From positions 1 through 8,184 of the forward strand of contig CALBRY010000063.1 of assembly GCA_937927665.1 (NCBI GenBank): a DNA stretch of 8,184 nucleotides, given 5' to 3'. Below are positions 1-6,065 of this stretch, one piece after another. Both the position numbers and the translations under genes were made by a program. The notes beneath the pieces were generated by a model that made no database searches, was not told the origin of the DNA, and was given only the letters and a program-made list of their open reading frames with translations. The number at the start of each line of letters is the position of its first letter. Position 1 is the first letter of the stretch. Source of the stretch: an uncultured Chloroflexota bacterium. Its GTDB lineage: Bacteria > Chloroflexota > Anaerolineae > Aggregatilineales > Phototrophicaceae.

Positions 1-58
1 TGATGGCGACCAGGGAGATGGAAAACCAGAGTCGGCGCTTCTCAACGATTTCAATCAT
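1..58 (-). CDS. secF: Protein translocase subunit SecF, N-terminal fragment (runs off the left edge)
   Basis: Read on the minus strand from the ATG at 56-58, this gives MIEIVEKRRLWFSISLVAI, a typical SecF start: the short basic VEKRRLWF stretch that leads into transmembrane helix 1. SecF forms the SecDF complex with SecD, a membrane accessory of the SecYEG channel that uses the proton gradient to help pull secreted proteins across. A strong Shine-Dalgarno (GAGGAAGG, minus strand, 65-72) lies six bases before the ATG and fixes the start. The remnant of secD lies directly upstream, as in the usual secD-secF operon. Only 19 codons are visible, so nothing can be said about the rest of the protein. 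The family call rests on this short stretch plus the neighbouring secD end, which support each other. Confidence 0.8.
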   Translation of the reverse strand, partial: MIEIVEKRRLWFSISLVAI

Positions 59-84
59 GATAGACCTTCCTCAGTGCGTAGTTG

Positions 85-120
85 CACTTGTTTAACAGCC
101 GACACTTGTTTAATAGCCGA
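85..120. repeat. 18-bp tandem duplication across the secD stop codon
   Basis: Two adjacent 18-base units, CACTTGTTTAACAGCCGA (85-102) and CACTTGTTTAATAGCCGA (103-120), differ at one base. The unit length is a multiple of three, so on the minus strand the second unit repeats the end of secD in frame, giving two in-frame TAA stops (TAT TAA, then TGT TAA). The copy lies in the short secD-secF gap and does not touch the secF ribosome-binding site. It looks like a replication-slippage duplication. Confidence 0.9.
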
Positions 121-247
121 CAATCGTCTGGGCTGCTGCGCCCTGGGCGCGCGTGCTCAAGAGTGCGCGCATGAGCGCCCGCGTCACGAAAAAGGCCGTG
201 AACATGGAAAGCGTGACGCCGATGCCCAGCGTGCCGAAGCCGCACAC
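110..247 (-). pseudogene. secD: Protein translocase subunit SecD, C-terminal remnant (5' end missing)
   Basis: The minus-strand frame ending at the TAA at 110-112 reads TLGIGVTLSMFTAFFVTRAL and then a short basic/alanine tail ending TIVGY. This is the characteristic last transmembrane region of SecD (family pattern: a TLxIGV stretch, then SMFTA and VTR). secF starts 51 bases downstream, which matches the normal secD-secF order. A full SecD is several hundred residues, but here only about 40-45 recognisable residues remain. Going upstream, the similarity stops around 230-250, where plus-strand oxidoreductase coding begins. The piece has no start of its own and cannot make a working SecD. It is either a deletion remnant, with an intact copy elsewhere because SecD is normally important for growth, or an assembly chimera. 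The exact right-hand limit is uncertain by about 20 bases. Confidence 0.75.
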
Positions 248-1153
248 GCAGAAATCGAATACCGGCAATCGCTCGGCATTGCGGAACAATTTTTCGACGC
301 GGCGGAACTCAAGCGGCGGCTCAATGTGCAGGGAGCGTTTGGCGCAGTGTATGACCCGAATACGGGACAGATCAACGGCGCGCAGTTGGTACGCGGTCTG
401 CGTCCTGTGCTGATCGAGCGCGGCGTCGAAGTTTATGAAGGGACGCCGGTACTGAAAATTGAGGAAGGGTCAACGATCACGGTGAAAACACCGCTGGCGG
501 AGATCAAGACCAAAGCGATTGTGCTGGCGACGAACGGCTACACGAGCAAACTCGGTTACTTCCGCGATGCGCTGTTTCCGCTGCATTCGCATGTGTTCGC
601 TACCGCGCCGCTGACACCGGAACAACAGGCACAGATCGGCTGGAACGGGCTTGCAGGTTTCAGCGATGATCTTGACCGGATTTCGTATGCCAGCCTGACA
701 CCGGATCACCGGATGGTGTTTGGCGGCGGCAGTAATCAATCATATGCGTATCTGTTTAACAACCGCACCGCGTATCCCGGTTCGCCGGGGAGCGCGCCGC
801 GCTCGTTTGCGAAAATGCAGGAAACGCTGACGAATTATCTGCCGCCCAGCAGCGCCGTGCCGATCACCCACCGCTGGACGGGAACGCTGGGGATTACGCT
901 TGACCGTCACGCGCTGATGGGGGTACGCGGTGAGCATCAGAATGTGTATTACGCGATCGGCTACTGCGGTCACGGCGTTACCCTAGGTAACGTTGCCGGA
1001 CAGGTGTTGACCGATATTTATTCGCGCGATGATGCACGCTGGCGCGGCATGCCGTTTTACCGGACGAAGTATCACACACTGCCGCCTGAACCGTTTCGCT
1101 GGATCGGGTATCAGACATTCACACGGCTGACGGGAAGCTCACCGCGTGTTTAG
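248..1153 (+). pseudogene. FAD-dependent oxidoreductase (DAO family), N-terminally truncated
   Basis: About 301 codons ending at the TAG at 1151-1153 match the middle and C-terminal parts of glycine/D-amino-acid-oxidase-type enzymes, close to gamma-glutamylputrescine oxidase or YurR-like members. Visible marks are GAVYDPNTGQINGAQLVRGL (substrate-domain entry), IVLATNGYTSKL (the loop that follows the internal FAD segment), WTGTLGITLDRHALMG, and the C-terminal Gly-rich GYCGHGVTLGNVAGQ that closes over the FAD. The family begins with a Rossmann GxGxxG that binds the FAD ADP part. This motif and roughly 100 or more residues are absent, so the product should not bind FAD normally. The frame stays open upstream to a GTG at 74, but those ~58 codons are antisense to the secD end and have no good ribosome-binding site. 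No frameshift or stop interrupts the remaining part, so the break is recent or artificial. It converges on the FGGY kinase with a 3-base gap. Confidence 0.8.
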
Positions 1154-1156
1154 TGA

Positions 1157-2689
1157 TCAGGTGCGAAGCTCCGCAAGCTGATCGTAAATCGGCACGAGCG
1201 CCTGATAAGCTGATTCGAAAATAGGGAATATCTCGCGGTATGCCGCCATTTGCGCCGGATCGGGATCGATGATTTCTGCGACCGGATTCATCTGGTTGAT
1301 CAGCGAATACGCCGGGTACAAACCGACGCCAACACCGCCCGCCAGCGCCGCGCCCATCGATGTCGCTTCTTCCAGAAATGTTAAGCGGTGAATGGGCATA
1401 CCGTAGATATTCGCCATGAGTTGATTCCAGAAGCGCCCGCGCGCACCGCCGCCGATCACACGCATTGCGTTGATCTGCGCGCCCTGTGCGGTGAACGCCT
1501 CCAGAATGATCCGCAGATTCATTGTGACGCCTTCCAGCACCGCGCGGAGCATATCGGCGCGGGTGTGGCGGATCGTCAGCCCGATAAATGCGCCGCGTGC
1601 GCGTGTGTTCCAGCGCGGGCTGCGTTCGCCCATCAGGTAGGGGAGGTAAAGCAGCTTGTTCGCGCCAATTGACGACTTCGCGGCTTCCGCATTCATCAGA
1701 TCATACGGGCTGATGTTTTGTGATTCCGCCGCTTGAACTTCCGGCAGTGCCAGTTGATCACGCATCCATTGATAACTTGCCCCCGCCGCTTGCATCGTTC
1801 CGCATGGGGATACCATATCGGGGACGAGATGCCCAAAGGTGAACGTGCGGAATGCCGGATCGTAAATCGGTTGGCGGGTTGCAGCGCCGATCCACGACGA
1901 CGAACCAATATAGTTGTACGCGATTCCTTCGACAACGCAGCCCGCGCCAGCGGCGGCGCTTGAGCCATCGCCTGCGCCGATGACAACCGGTGTACCGGCA
2001 GGAACGCCGACTTGATCTGCTACGCTCGACAGTACCTCACCGACTACGGCTGACGACGGCGCGAGATCGGGAAGTTGTGCGCGGTCAATAGCGGCGGCGG
2101 TCAGAATTGTTTCTGACCATGTTCCTTTTTCGAGATCGTAGAGGTTCATGCCGGACGCGTCCGACGGATCGGTGACGAATTTTCCGGTCAGGCGGGCAAC
2201 CATCGCATCTTTGGCGTGGACAAATTTGTAGGTGTTGGCGTATATCTCCGGCTGATGATCGCGCAACCAGAGCATTTTGCTCAAGGTGTAGGAAACGCTC
2301 AAGCGGTGACCGGAGATGCGATAGACCTCAGCGCGGCTGATACGTTCGCTCAACCACTGCTCTTGATCGACGGCACGCTGATCCGCCCAGATGATCGCGC
2401 TTCGCAGCGGGCGCGCTTGACGATCGAGCGGGACACAGCCCTGCATTTGCCCGCTAAAGGTAATACAAGCGATGTCATTTTTGCTCACGCCTGTCTGACT
2501 CAACAGCGCACGGGTTGAGATACAAACCGCCTGCCACCAATCTTCGGGATTTTGTTCCGCCCAACTTGTTTGCGCGTAATCTGTTCCATAGCCGTAAAAA
2601 GCGCTGCCAACGAGCTTCCCTTCGGCGTCAAAGAGGGTGGCTTTGTTTCCGGTTGTGCCAAGATCGTGGGCAATGACGTAATTTTTCAT
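1157..2689 (-). CDS. FGGY-family carbohydrate kinase, xylulokinase-like
   Basis: A 510-residue cytoplasmic sugar kinase that transfers phosphate from ATP to a ketose or related polyol, most likely D-xylulose, feeding the pentose phosphate pathway. The first ATP-binding motif is DLGTTGNKATLFD (residues 9-21). SWAEQNPEDWW (42-52), FSGQMQG (78-84) and WADQR (101-105) form the sugar site. The catalytic base is D241 in GAGDGSSAAAG. GERSPRWNTRARGAFIGL (354-371) and GGGARGRFWNQ (413-423) are the C-terminal FGGY signatures. Length fits the family. The frame extends 18 codons further upstream to 2743, but the ATG at 2687-2689 places MKNYVIAHDLGTTG exactly at the normal start of the family; its ribosome-binding site is weak. 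XylB proteins usually have QMHG where this has QMQG (H to Q83), so the substrate could differ. The gene stands alone, divergent from padR. No transporter or isomerase is visible nearby. Confidence 0.9.
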   Translation of the reverse strand: MKNYVIAHDLGTTGNKATLFDAEGKLVGSAFYGYGTDYAQTSWAEQNPEDWWQAVCISTRALLSQTGVSKNDIACITFSGQMQGCVPLDRQARPLRSAIIWADQRAVDQEQWLSERISRAEVYRISGHRLSVSYTLSKMLWLRDHQPEIYANTYKFVHAKDAMVARLTGKFVTDPSDASGMNLYDLEKGTWSETILTAAAIDRAQLPDLAPSSAVVGEVLSSVADQVGVPAGTPVVIGAGDGSSAAAGAGCVVEGIAYNYIGSSSWIGAATRQPIYDPAFRTFTFGHLVPDMVSPCGTMQAAGASYQWMRDQLALPEVQAAESQNISPYDLMNAEAAKSSIGANKLLYLPYLMGERSPRWNTRARGAFIGLTIRHTRADMLRAVLEGVTMNLRIILEAFTAQGAQINAMRVIGGGARGRFWNQLMANIYGMPIHRLTFLEEATSMGAALAGGVGVGLYPAYSLINQMNPVAEIIDPDPAQMAAYREIFPIFESAYQALVPIYDQLAELRT

Positions 2690-2726
2690 GATCGCTTTCT
2701 GCTTGGTGTAAGTGTAACTGCCTTGA

Positions 2727-2732
2727 AATATA
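2727..2732 (-). promoter_or_regulatory. Possible -10 element for the FGGY kinase
   Basis: Minus-strand TATATT (five of six matches to TATAAT) lies 37 bases before the kinase ATG. There is no good -35 element at the expected 16-18-base distance. The spacing is reasonable for a short leader, but the call rests on one hexamer. Confidence 0.3.
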
Positions 2733-2816
2733 CCACAGGGCATAAACCCAAAGGCTAGGCATTAGATATCAAAAAAGTAGGCGAGAGAAACGTCTATCGG
2801 GGCTTGAGGAAAGCCC

Positions 2817-2844
2817 TTGATCTTTCATGTGGATGGCATATAAT
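2817..2844 (+). promoter_or_regulatory. Sigma-70-type promoter for the padR operon
   Basis: TTGATC (2817-2822) as -35 and a perfect TATAAT (2839-2844) as -10, with a 16-base spacer. Transcription would start near 2851, about 30 bases before the padR ATG at 2883. This is the best promoter match noticed in the window and the only good one ahead of the three-gene unit. Confidence 0.65.
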
Positions 2845-2850
2845 CCATTC

Positions 2851-2860
2851 TGACTAGTCA
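2851..2860. promoter_or_regulatory. Candidate operator: perfect palindrome at the padR transcription start
   Basis: TGACTAGTCA is a perfect 10-base inverted repeat directly downstream of the TATAAT box, where a bound dimer would block transcription initiation. A related half, TGACCAAT, begins four bases later (2865). PadR regulators commonly bind inverted repeats at their own promoter, so self-repression is likely, although this sequence is not the ATGT/ACAT type described for classic PadR. The assignment is an inference from position and symmetry. Confidence 0.4.
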
Positions 2861-2882
2861 AGATTGACCAATTGGATACGCA

Positions 2883-3401
2883 ATGCATCGCGAACTGCTG
2901 CTTTTAGGCGTACTACGGCGCGGAAACCTGCACGGTTACGGCATCAATGAGTTTATTCAGCGCGATATGGCATTCTGCACCGACCTGAAAAAGCCGACCG
3001 CGTATCATCTGCTGCAAAAAATGGCGGATGCGGGTTGGATAGAGGAACAGGAAGTGCAAGAGGGCAATCGTCCGCCGCGCCGTATTTATCACGTCACACC
3101 AGATGGTGAAGCCGCTTTTCAACGCCTGCTGCGTGAAAACCTGCGCGCTCATTTCACTACGTATTTTGATGGCGATATGGGATTGGCATTTATCGACGCG
3201 CTCCCCGCCGATGAAGCGCTTTCTCTGCTGCATGAGCGTCAGGTAGGCTTGAAGGCGGCGCTAAACACGCTGGAAAGTGTTCGTGGACATTCGACCGGGG
3301 GCTTGCAGTTCATCCTTGAACACCAGAAGCGTTATCTCGCTTTCGAGATCCATTGGCTGGATGAAGTCATGATGCATTTATCACAACCGAAAGAGGACTA
3401 A
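2883..3401 (+). CDS. PadR-family transcriptional regulator
   Basis: A 172-residue DNA-binding repressor with the standard two-part PadR layout. Residues 1-85 are the winged helix-turn-helix: LLLLGVLRRGNLHGYGINEFI, the recognition part PTAYHLLQKMADAGWIEEQ, and a wing PPRRIYHVTPDGEAAF. Residues ~90-165 are a helical dimerisation domain. Family members usually repress a neighbouring gene, often a drug exporter or detoxifying enzyme, and let go when a hydrophobic small molecule binds between the two domains. The ATG at 2883 is preceded by only a weak GGA six bases upstream, but it starts exactly where the family starts (MHRELLLLGVL). The next gene begins four bases after the stop, and an MFS exporter follows, so the three are probably cotranscribed and controlled by this protein. 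The ligand cannot be read from the sequence. Confidence 0.92.
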   Translation: MHRELLLLGVLRRGNLHGYGINEFIQRDMAFCTDLKKPTAYHLLQKMADAGWIEEQEVQEGNRPPRRIYHVTPDGEAAFQRLLRENLRAHFTTYFDGDMGLAFIDALPADEALSLLHERQVGLKAALNTLESVRGHSTGGLQFILEHQKRYLAFEIHWLDEVMMHLSQPKED

Positions 3402-3405
3402 ACAC

Positions 3406-3837
3406 ATGGAAACGTTGATGACCCTTGCCCGCGTTTTGCATTCGTGGACGCGCTGGGCTTTCGTGATCGTGGCTGTTGTTGCGCTGGTGATATTTGTGCT
3501 CGGTTTGCTTCAGCGGCAGCCGTGGAGCAAGCGCGCACATTCGATCCTGAACGCATACGGATCGCTGTTGGGGCTTCAGTGGTTGTTCGGCGTTATCCTG
3601 CTGGTGTCTTATGGAAGTGTCGCCGGTTTTAATCAGCGTCACCTGTGGGAGCATTTGACCATACAGACGGTCGCTATGATCGTTGCGAACGTGCATCACG
3701 CCTGGCGACGGCGCGAACTGGCGGATAGTGTGCGCTGGCGCAATGGCTTGATCGTGATCGTCGTTTCGTTGGTGCTGGCGATCGTTGGTATCGTGCTTCT
3801 GCCGGTCGGTATTCAGTGGCGATTCTTCGTCCCGTAA
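3406..3837 (+). CDS. Small four-helix membrane protein of unknown function
   Basis: A 143-residue integral membrane protein with four predicted helices at roughly 17-35, 50-70, 84-100 and 110-135, and little else. It opens with LHSWTRWAF (11-19), and the third helix follows WEHLTIQTVAM and ends in NVHHAWRRR (95-103). Small families that open with LHSxxRW are sometimes annotated as cytochrome-b-like or simply hypothetical. The histidines at 12, 79, 83, 97 and 98 would allow haem or metal binding, but nothing here proves it. The ribosome-binding site AGAGGA (3392-3397) lies eight bases before the ATG and overlaps the end of padR, so translation is probably coupled. Placement between a PadR regulator and an MFS exporter suggests a role in the same stress or efflux response. 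I do not recognise a named family with confidence. Confidence 0.8.
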   Translation: METLMTLARVLHSWTRWAFVIVAVVALVIFVLGLLQRQPWSKRAHSILNAYGSLLGLQWLFGVILLVSYGSVAGFNQRHLWEHLTIQTVAMIVANVHHAWRRRELADSVRWRNGLIVIVVSLVLAIVGIVLLPVGIQWRFFVP

Positions 3838-3873
3838 TTATTATCCATGCAGCCCCCAGATGAGGTGTCATTG

Positions 3874-5232
3874 ATGACCGCTGACCAAGAAAAACTCGAC
3901 TTCAAACGTATTCTGCCGATCTTCGTGATCGTGTTGGTGGACTTGCTGGGATTGACGATCATAATTCCGCTGCTGCCGCTCTATGCTGCTTCATTTGGGG
4001 CTGATCCGCTGACGATTGGCTTGATCGGGGCGGCGTACCCGACCATGCAGCTTATCGGCGGACCGTTTTTAGGCGCGCTTTCTGACCGCTTCGGGCGTAA
4101 ACCTGTGCTACTGTTCAGTCAGATTGGAACATTTTCCGGGTTTATTTTGCTGGCATTGGCGAATGGTCTGCCGCTGGTCTTGCTATCGCGTCTGATCGAC
4201 GGGTTGAGCGGTGCGAATATCGTCGCCGCGCAAGCTGCGATCACAGATGTCACTACCCCGAAAACCCGTACACAGGGACTCGGATTGATCGGCGCGGCAT
4301 TTGGACTCGGTTTTACGCTTGGTCCGGCGCTGGCGGGGATTTCGCTCGCGTTGAGCGGAAACAATTATCATGTGCCTGCACTTTTGGCGGCGGCGTTCTC
4401 GTTTGGTTCGATCCTGCTGACGGCGTTCTGGTTCAAAGAAACGAATCCGGCTGAGGCACGTCAAGAGCGGGCACGCACCGCGAAGCCGGGTGATAACGTG
4501 CTCAATCGGTTTGTGCGGGCGATGCGTAATCCGTTGATCGCTACGCTGCTGCTGATGGTTTTCCTGTATCACATGGTGTTCGGCGGATTTGAGAATCTCA
4601 TTTCGCTGTTTAACCTGAACCGGCTCGGATTGAATGCTTCGGGAAATACGGCGTTGTTCGTGTTCATCGGGTTGGTGGTCGTGTATGTGCAGGGGTACGC
4701 GATCGGCAAATGGAGCCGCCGTTTTGGAGAACGTAAGCTGGTGCTGGCGGGCTTGCTGCTGCTCGGCGTTGGTTTGATCCTGACCTCGCTTACGCCTCAA
4801 CAGCCGGTTTCGTGGTATTCACGCGATGCGATGATTGAAGAACTGAGCCGGGATGCGACGCAGTCAACGACGCTCGCGGTTGATCTGCCGGATGATTCGA
4901 ATACGGGCTTACTCGGCTTCGGGTGGCTGTTCGTCACCTTGATCCCTATTTCGGTCGGCGGCGGTATTTTATCGCCTAGCCTGAACAGCTTGATCACGCG
5001 GCGGGTAGATCCTGCCGAAGTGGGGGCGATCCTCGGCGTTAGTGCTTCGATGACGAGCCTTGCGAACGCGATCACGCCGCTGGTTGGCGGCGGGCTGTTT
5101 CAGTGGCTTGGCAGTACCGCGCCCTTCTTGATCGGGGGTGTGTTCATGCTGGTGCTGCTTGTGGGAGCGATACGCATCATCCCTGTATCAACGGATGAGC
5201 CTATCAGCGCGGCGGCATCGGCATCGGCATAG
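3874..5232 (+). CDS. MFS drug exporter, TetA-like (DHA1 family)
   Basis: A 452-residue inner-membrane transporter with twelve apparent helices, probably a proton-driven drug antiporter. Helix 1 carries the exporter motif VDLLGLTIIIPLLPLY (D23, G26, P32, P35). The loop after helix 2 has motif A, GALSDRFGRKP (67-77). SRLIDGLSGAN (105-115) is the motif-B region, and GAAFGLGFTLGPALAG (140-155) is the antiporter motif C. These match TetA and related tetracycline/multidrug exporters, but the substrate is not determined. An ATG nine codons upstream (3847) is in frame, but GAGGTG (3862-3867) sits six bases before the ATG at 3874, which is preferred. An unusual ~39-residue polar, acidic loop (about 307-345) separates helices 9 and 10 on the outer face. 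The gene lies 36 bases after the small membrane protein, in the PadR unit, and is followed by a strong terminator. Confidence 0.9.
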   Translation: MTADQEKLDFKRILPIFVIVLVDLLGLTIIIPLLPLYAASFGADPLTIGLIGAAYPTMQLIGGPFLGALSDRFGRKPVLLFSQIGTFSGFILLALANGLPLVLLSRLIDGLSGANIVAAQAAITDVTTPKTRTQGLGLIGAAFGLGFTLGPALAGISLALSGNNYHVPALLAAAFSFGSILLTAFWFKETNPAEARQERARTAKPGDNVLNRFVRAMRNPLIATLLLMVFLYHMVFGGFENLISLFNLNRLGLNASGNTALFVFIGLVVVYVQGYAIGKWSRRFGERKLVLAGLLLLGVGLILTSLTPQQPVSWYSRDAMIEELSRDATQSTTLAVDLPDDSNTGLLGFGWLFVTLIPISVGGGILSPSLNSLITRRVDPAEVGAILGVSASMTSLANAITPLVGGGLFQWLGSTAPFLIGGVFMLVLLVGAIRIIPVSTDEPISAAASASA

Positions 5233-5247
5233 CTTTTGCTTATAGAG

Positions 5248-5295
5248 GCGCGATGTATGACGAAGGATTTCATCATGCATCGCGCTTTTGTTTTG
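5248..5295 (+). terminator. Rho-independent terminator after the MFS gene
   Basis: GCGCGATGTATGA (5248-5260) pairs with TCATGCATCGCGC (5273-5285) over 13 base pairs with one G-U pair. The loop has 12 bases, and TTTTGTTTTG follows. It begins 16 bases after the MFS stop and closes the padR operon. Confidence 0.9.
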
Positions 5296-5323
5296 TATGA
5301 TCTGTGCGTTCACAAGCCCCCTG

Positions 5324-5344
5324 TCAAATGACACTTCCATTTGA
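5324..5344. promoter_or_regulatory. Inverted repeat upstream of the two-component operon (candidate operator)
   Basis: TCAAATG (5324-5330) and CATTTGA (5338-5344) are perfect 7-base arms separated by 7 bases, about 95 bases before the response regulator start. Overlapping it is a second symmetry, TGTCA-AA-TGACA (5322-5333). The remainder of the 5296-5438 gap shows only a weak TATAGA (5419-5424) as a possible -10 and no matching -35. A response-regulator binding site with autoregulation would fit, but this rests on symmetry alone. Confidence 0.35.
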
Positions 5345-5438
5345 AGCCAAACCTCATTATTCTCAGGGTATACATCAGCATCCGGGCTTATGTGCCGCCT
5401 GAATGCGGGACGAGCTTTTATAGACTTAGCAGGATTTC

Positions 5439-6065
5439 ATGATGACACGGTTGTTGCTTGTAGAAGATCATGTGCTCGTCAGGCAGAGTATCCGCGCCTT
5501 TTTAGAGGGTGAAGGATTTGAGGTGATCGGCGAAGCTGGATCGGGGGCTGAGGCGGTACAGCTTGCCGCAGATCTTAAGCCTGAATTGGTGATCATGGAT
5601 ATTCACCTGCCGGAAATGAGCGGGATCGAAGCCACACGGCGCATTCGCCAGCAAAACTCCACTATCCATGTCATCGCCTTAACTGCCTATAACGAGAAAA
5701 TTTATCAGCGGGCGCTTTCGGATGCAGGATCCGATGCGTTTGTGCTCAAAACCGCCGAGTTTTCCGAACTGCTCACGGTGATTAATCGCGTACTTGCGAC
5801 GCGAAAACCGCCGCGTTACTTCAAAGACATTCCGGATCGTGCTGCTGCGGCAAACCCGCTGACTGAACGTGAAGTCGAGGTTGTCGAATGCGCGGCGCGT
5901 GGTTGGACAAACAAGCAGATTGGCACTAATTTGGGAATTTCGGATCGCACGGTGCAGGTTCACTTGCAGGCGATCTATACAAAATTAAATGTCACAAGCC
6001 GCTCTGAGGCAGTCTTGCGCGCGCTTGTTTTAGGGCTGATCTCCCAACCTGATGGAGGTATTTGA
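5439..6065 (+). CDS. Two-component response regulator, NarL/LuxR type
   Basis: A 208-residue DNA-binding regulator. The receiver domain (about 4-121) has the acidic pair E9/D10, the phospho-acceptor D54 in VIMDIHLPEMSG, T82 with Y84, and K104, so it should be phosphorylatable. A short linker leads to a LuxR-type helix-turn-helix (about 139-201): NPLTEREVEVVECAARGWTN, IGTNLGISDRTVQVHLQAIY, TKLNVTSRSEAVLRALVLGL. This is the standard NarL/LiaR architecture, which dimerises on promoter DNA when phosphorylated. Two ATGs are adjacent (5439 and 5442). AGGA at 5431-5434 is four bases from the first and seven from the second, so the second may be the one used; the product differs by one methionine. 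The stop codon overlaps the start of the partner kinase by one base, so the two are coupled. Target genes are unknown. Confidence 0.95.
   Translation: MMTRLLLVEDHVLVRQSIRAFLEGEGFEVIGEAGSGAEAVQLAADLKPELVIMDIHLPEMSGIEATRRIRQQNSTIHVIALTAYNEKIYQRALSDAGSDAFVLKTAEFSELLTVINRVLATRKPPRYFKDIPDRAAAANPLTEREVEVVECAARGWTNKQIGTNLGISDRTVQVHLQAIYTKLNVTSRSEAVLRALVLGLISQPDGGI

Noticed and set aside
51..245. Minus-strand 64-residue open frame at the left edge
   Set aside because: It lies out of frame with the clear secD end and secF start on the same strand and has no family features.
2800..2816. Hairpin GGGCTT-GAGGA-AAGCCC between the kinase and padR
   Set aside because: Six base pairs and no T-run on either strand, and it abuts the padR -35. 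Too weak to call a terminator or attenuator.
4183..4800. Minus-strand 205-residue open frame inside the MFS gene
   Set aside because: Arg/Gln-rich translation typical of the reverse strand of a membrane-protein gene; the plus-strand frame has all the MFS motifs.
5369..5424. TATACA (5369) and TATAGA (5419) as promoter -10 boxes for the two-component operon
   Set aside because: Neither has a -35 match at a workable distance, so no promoter was called.
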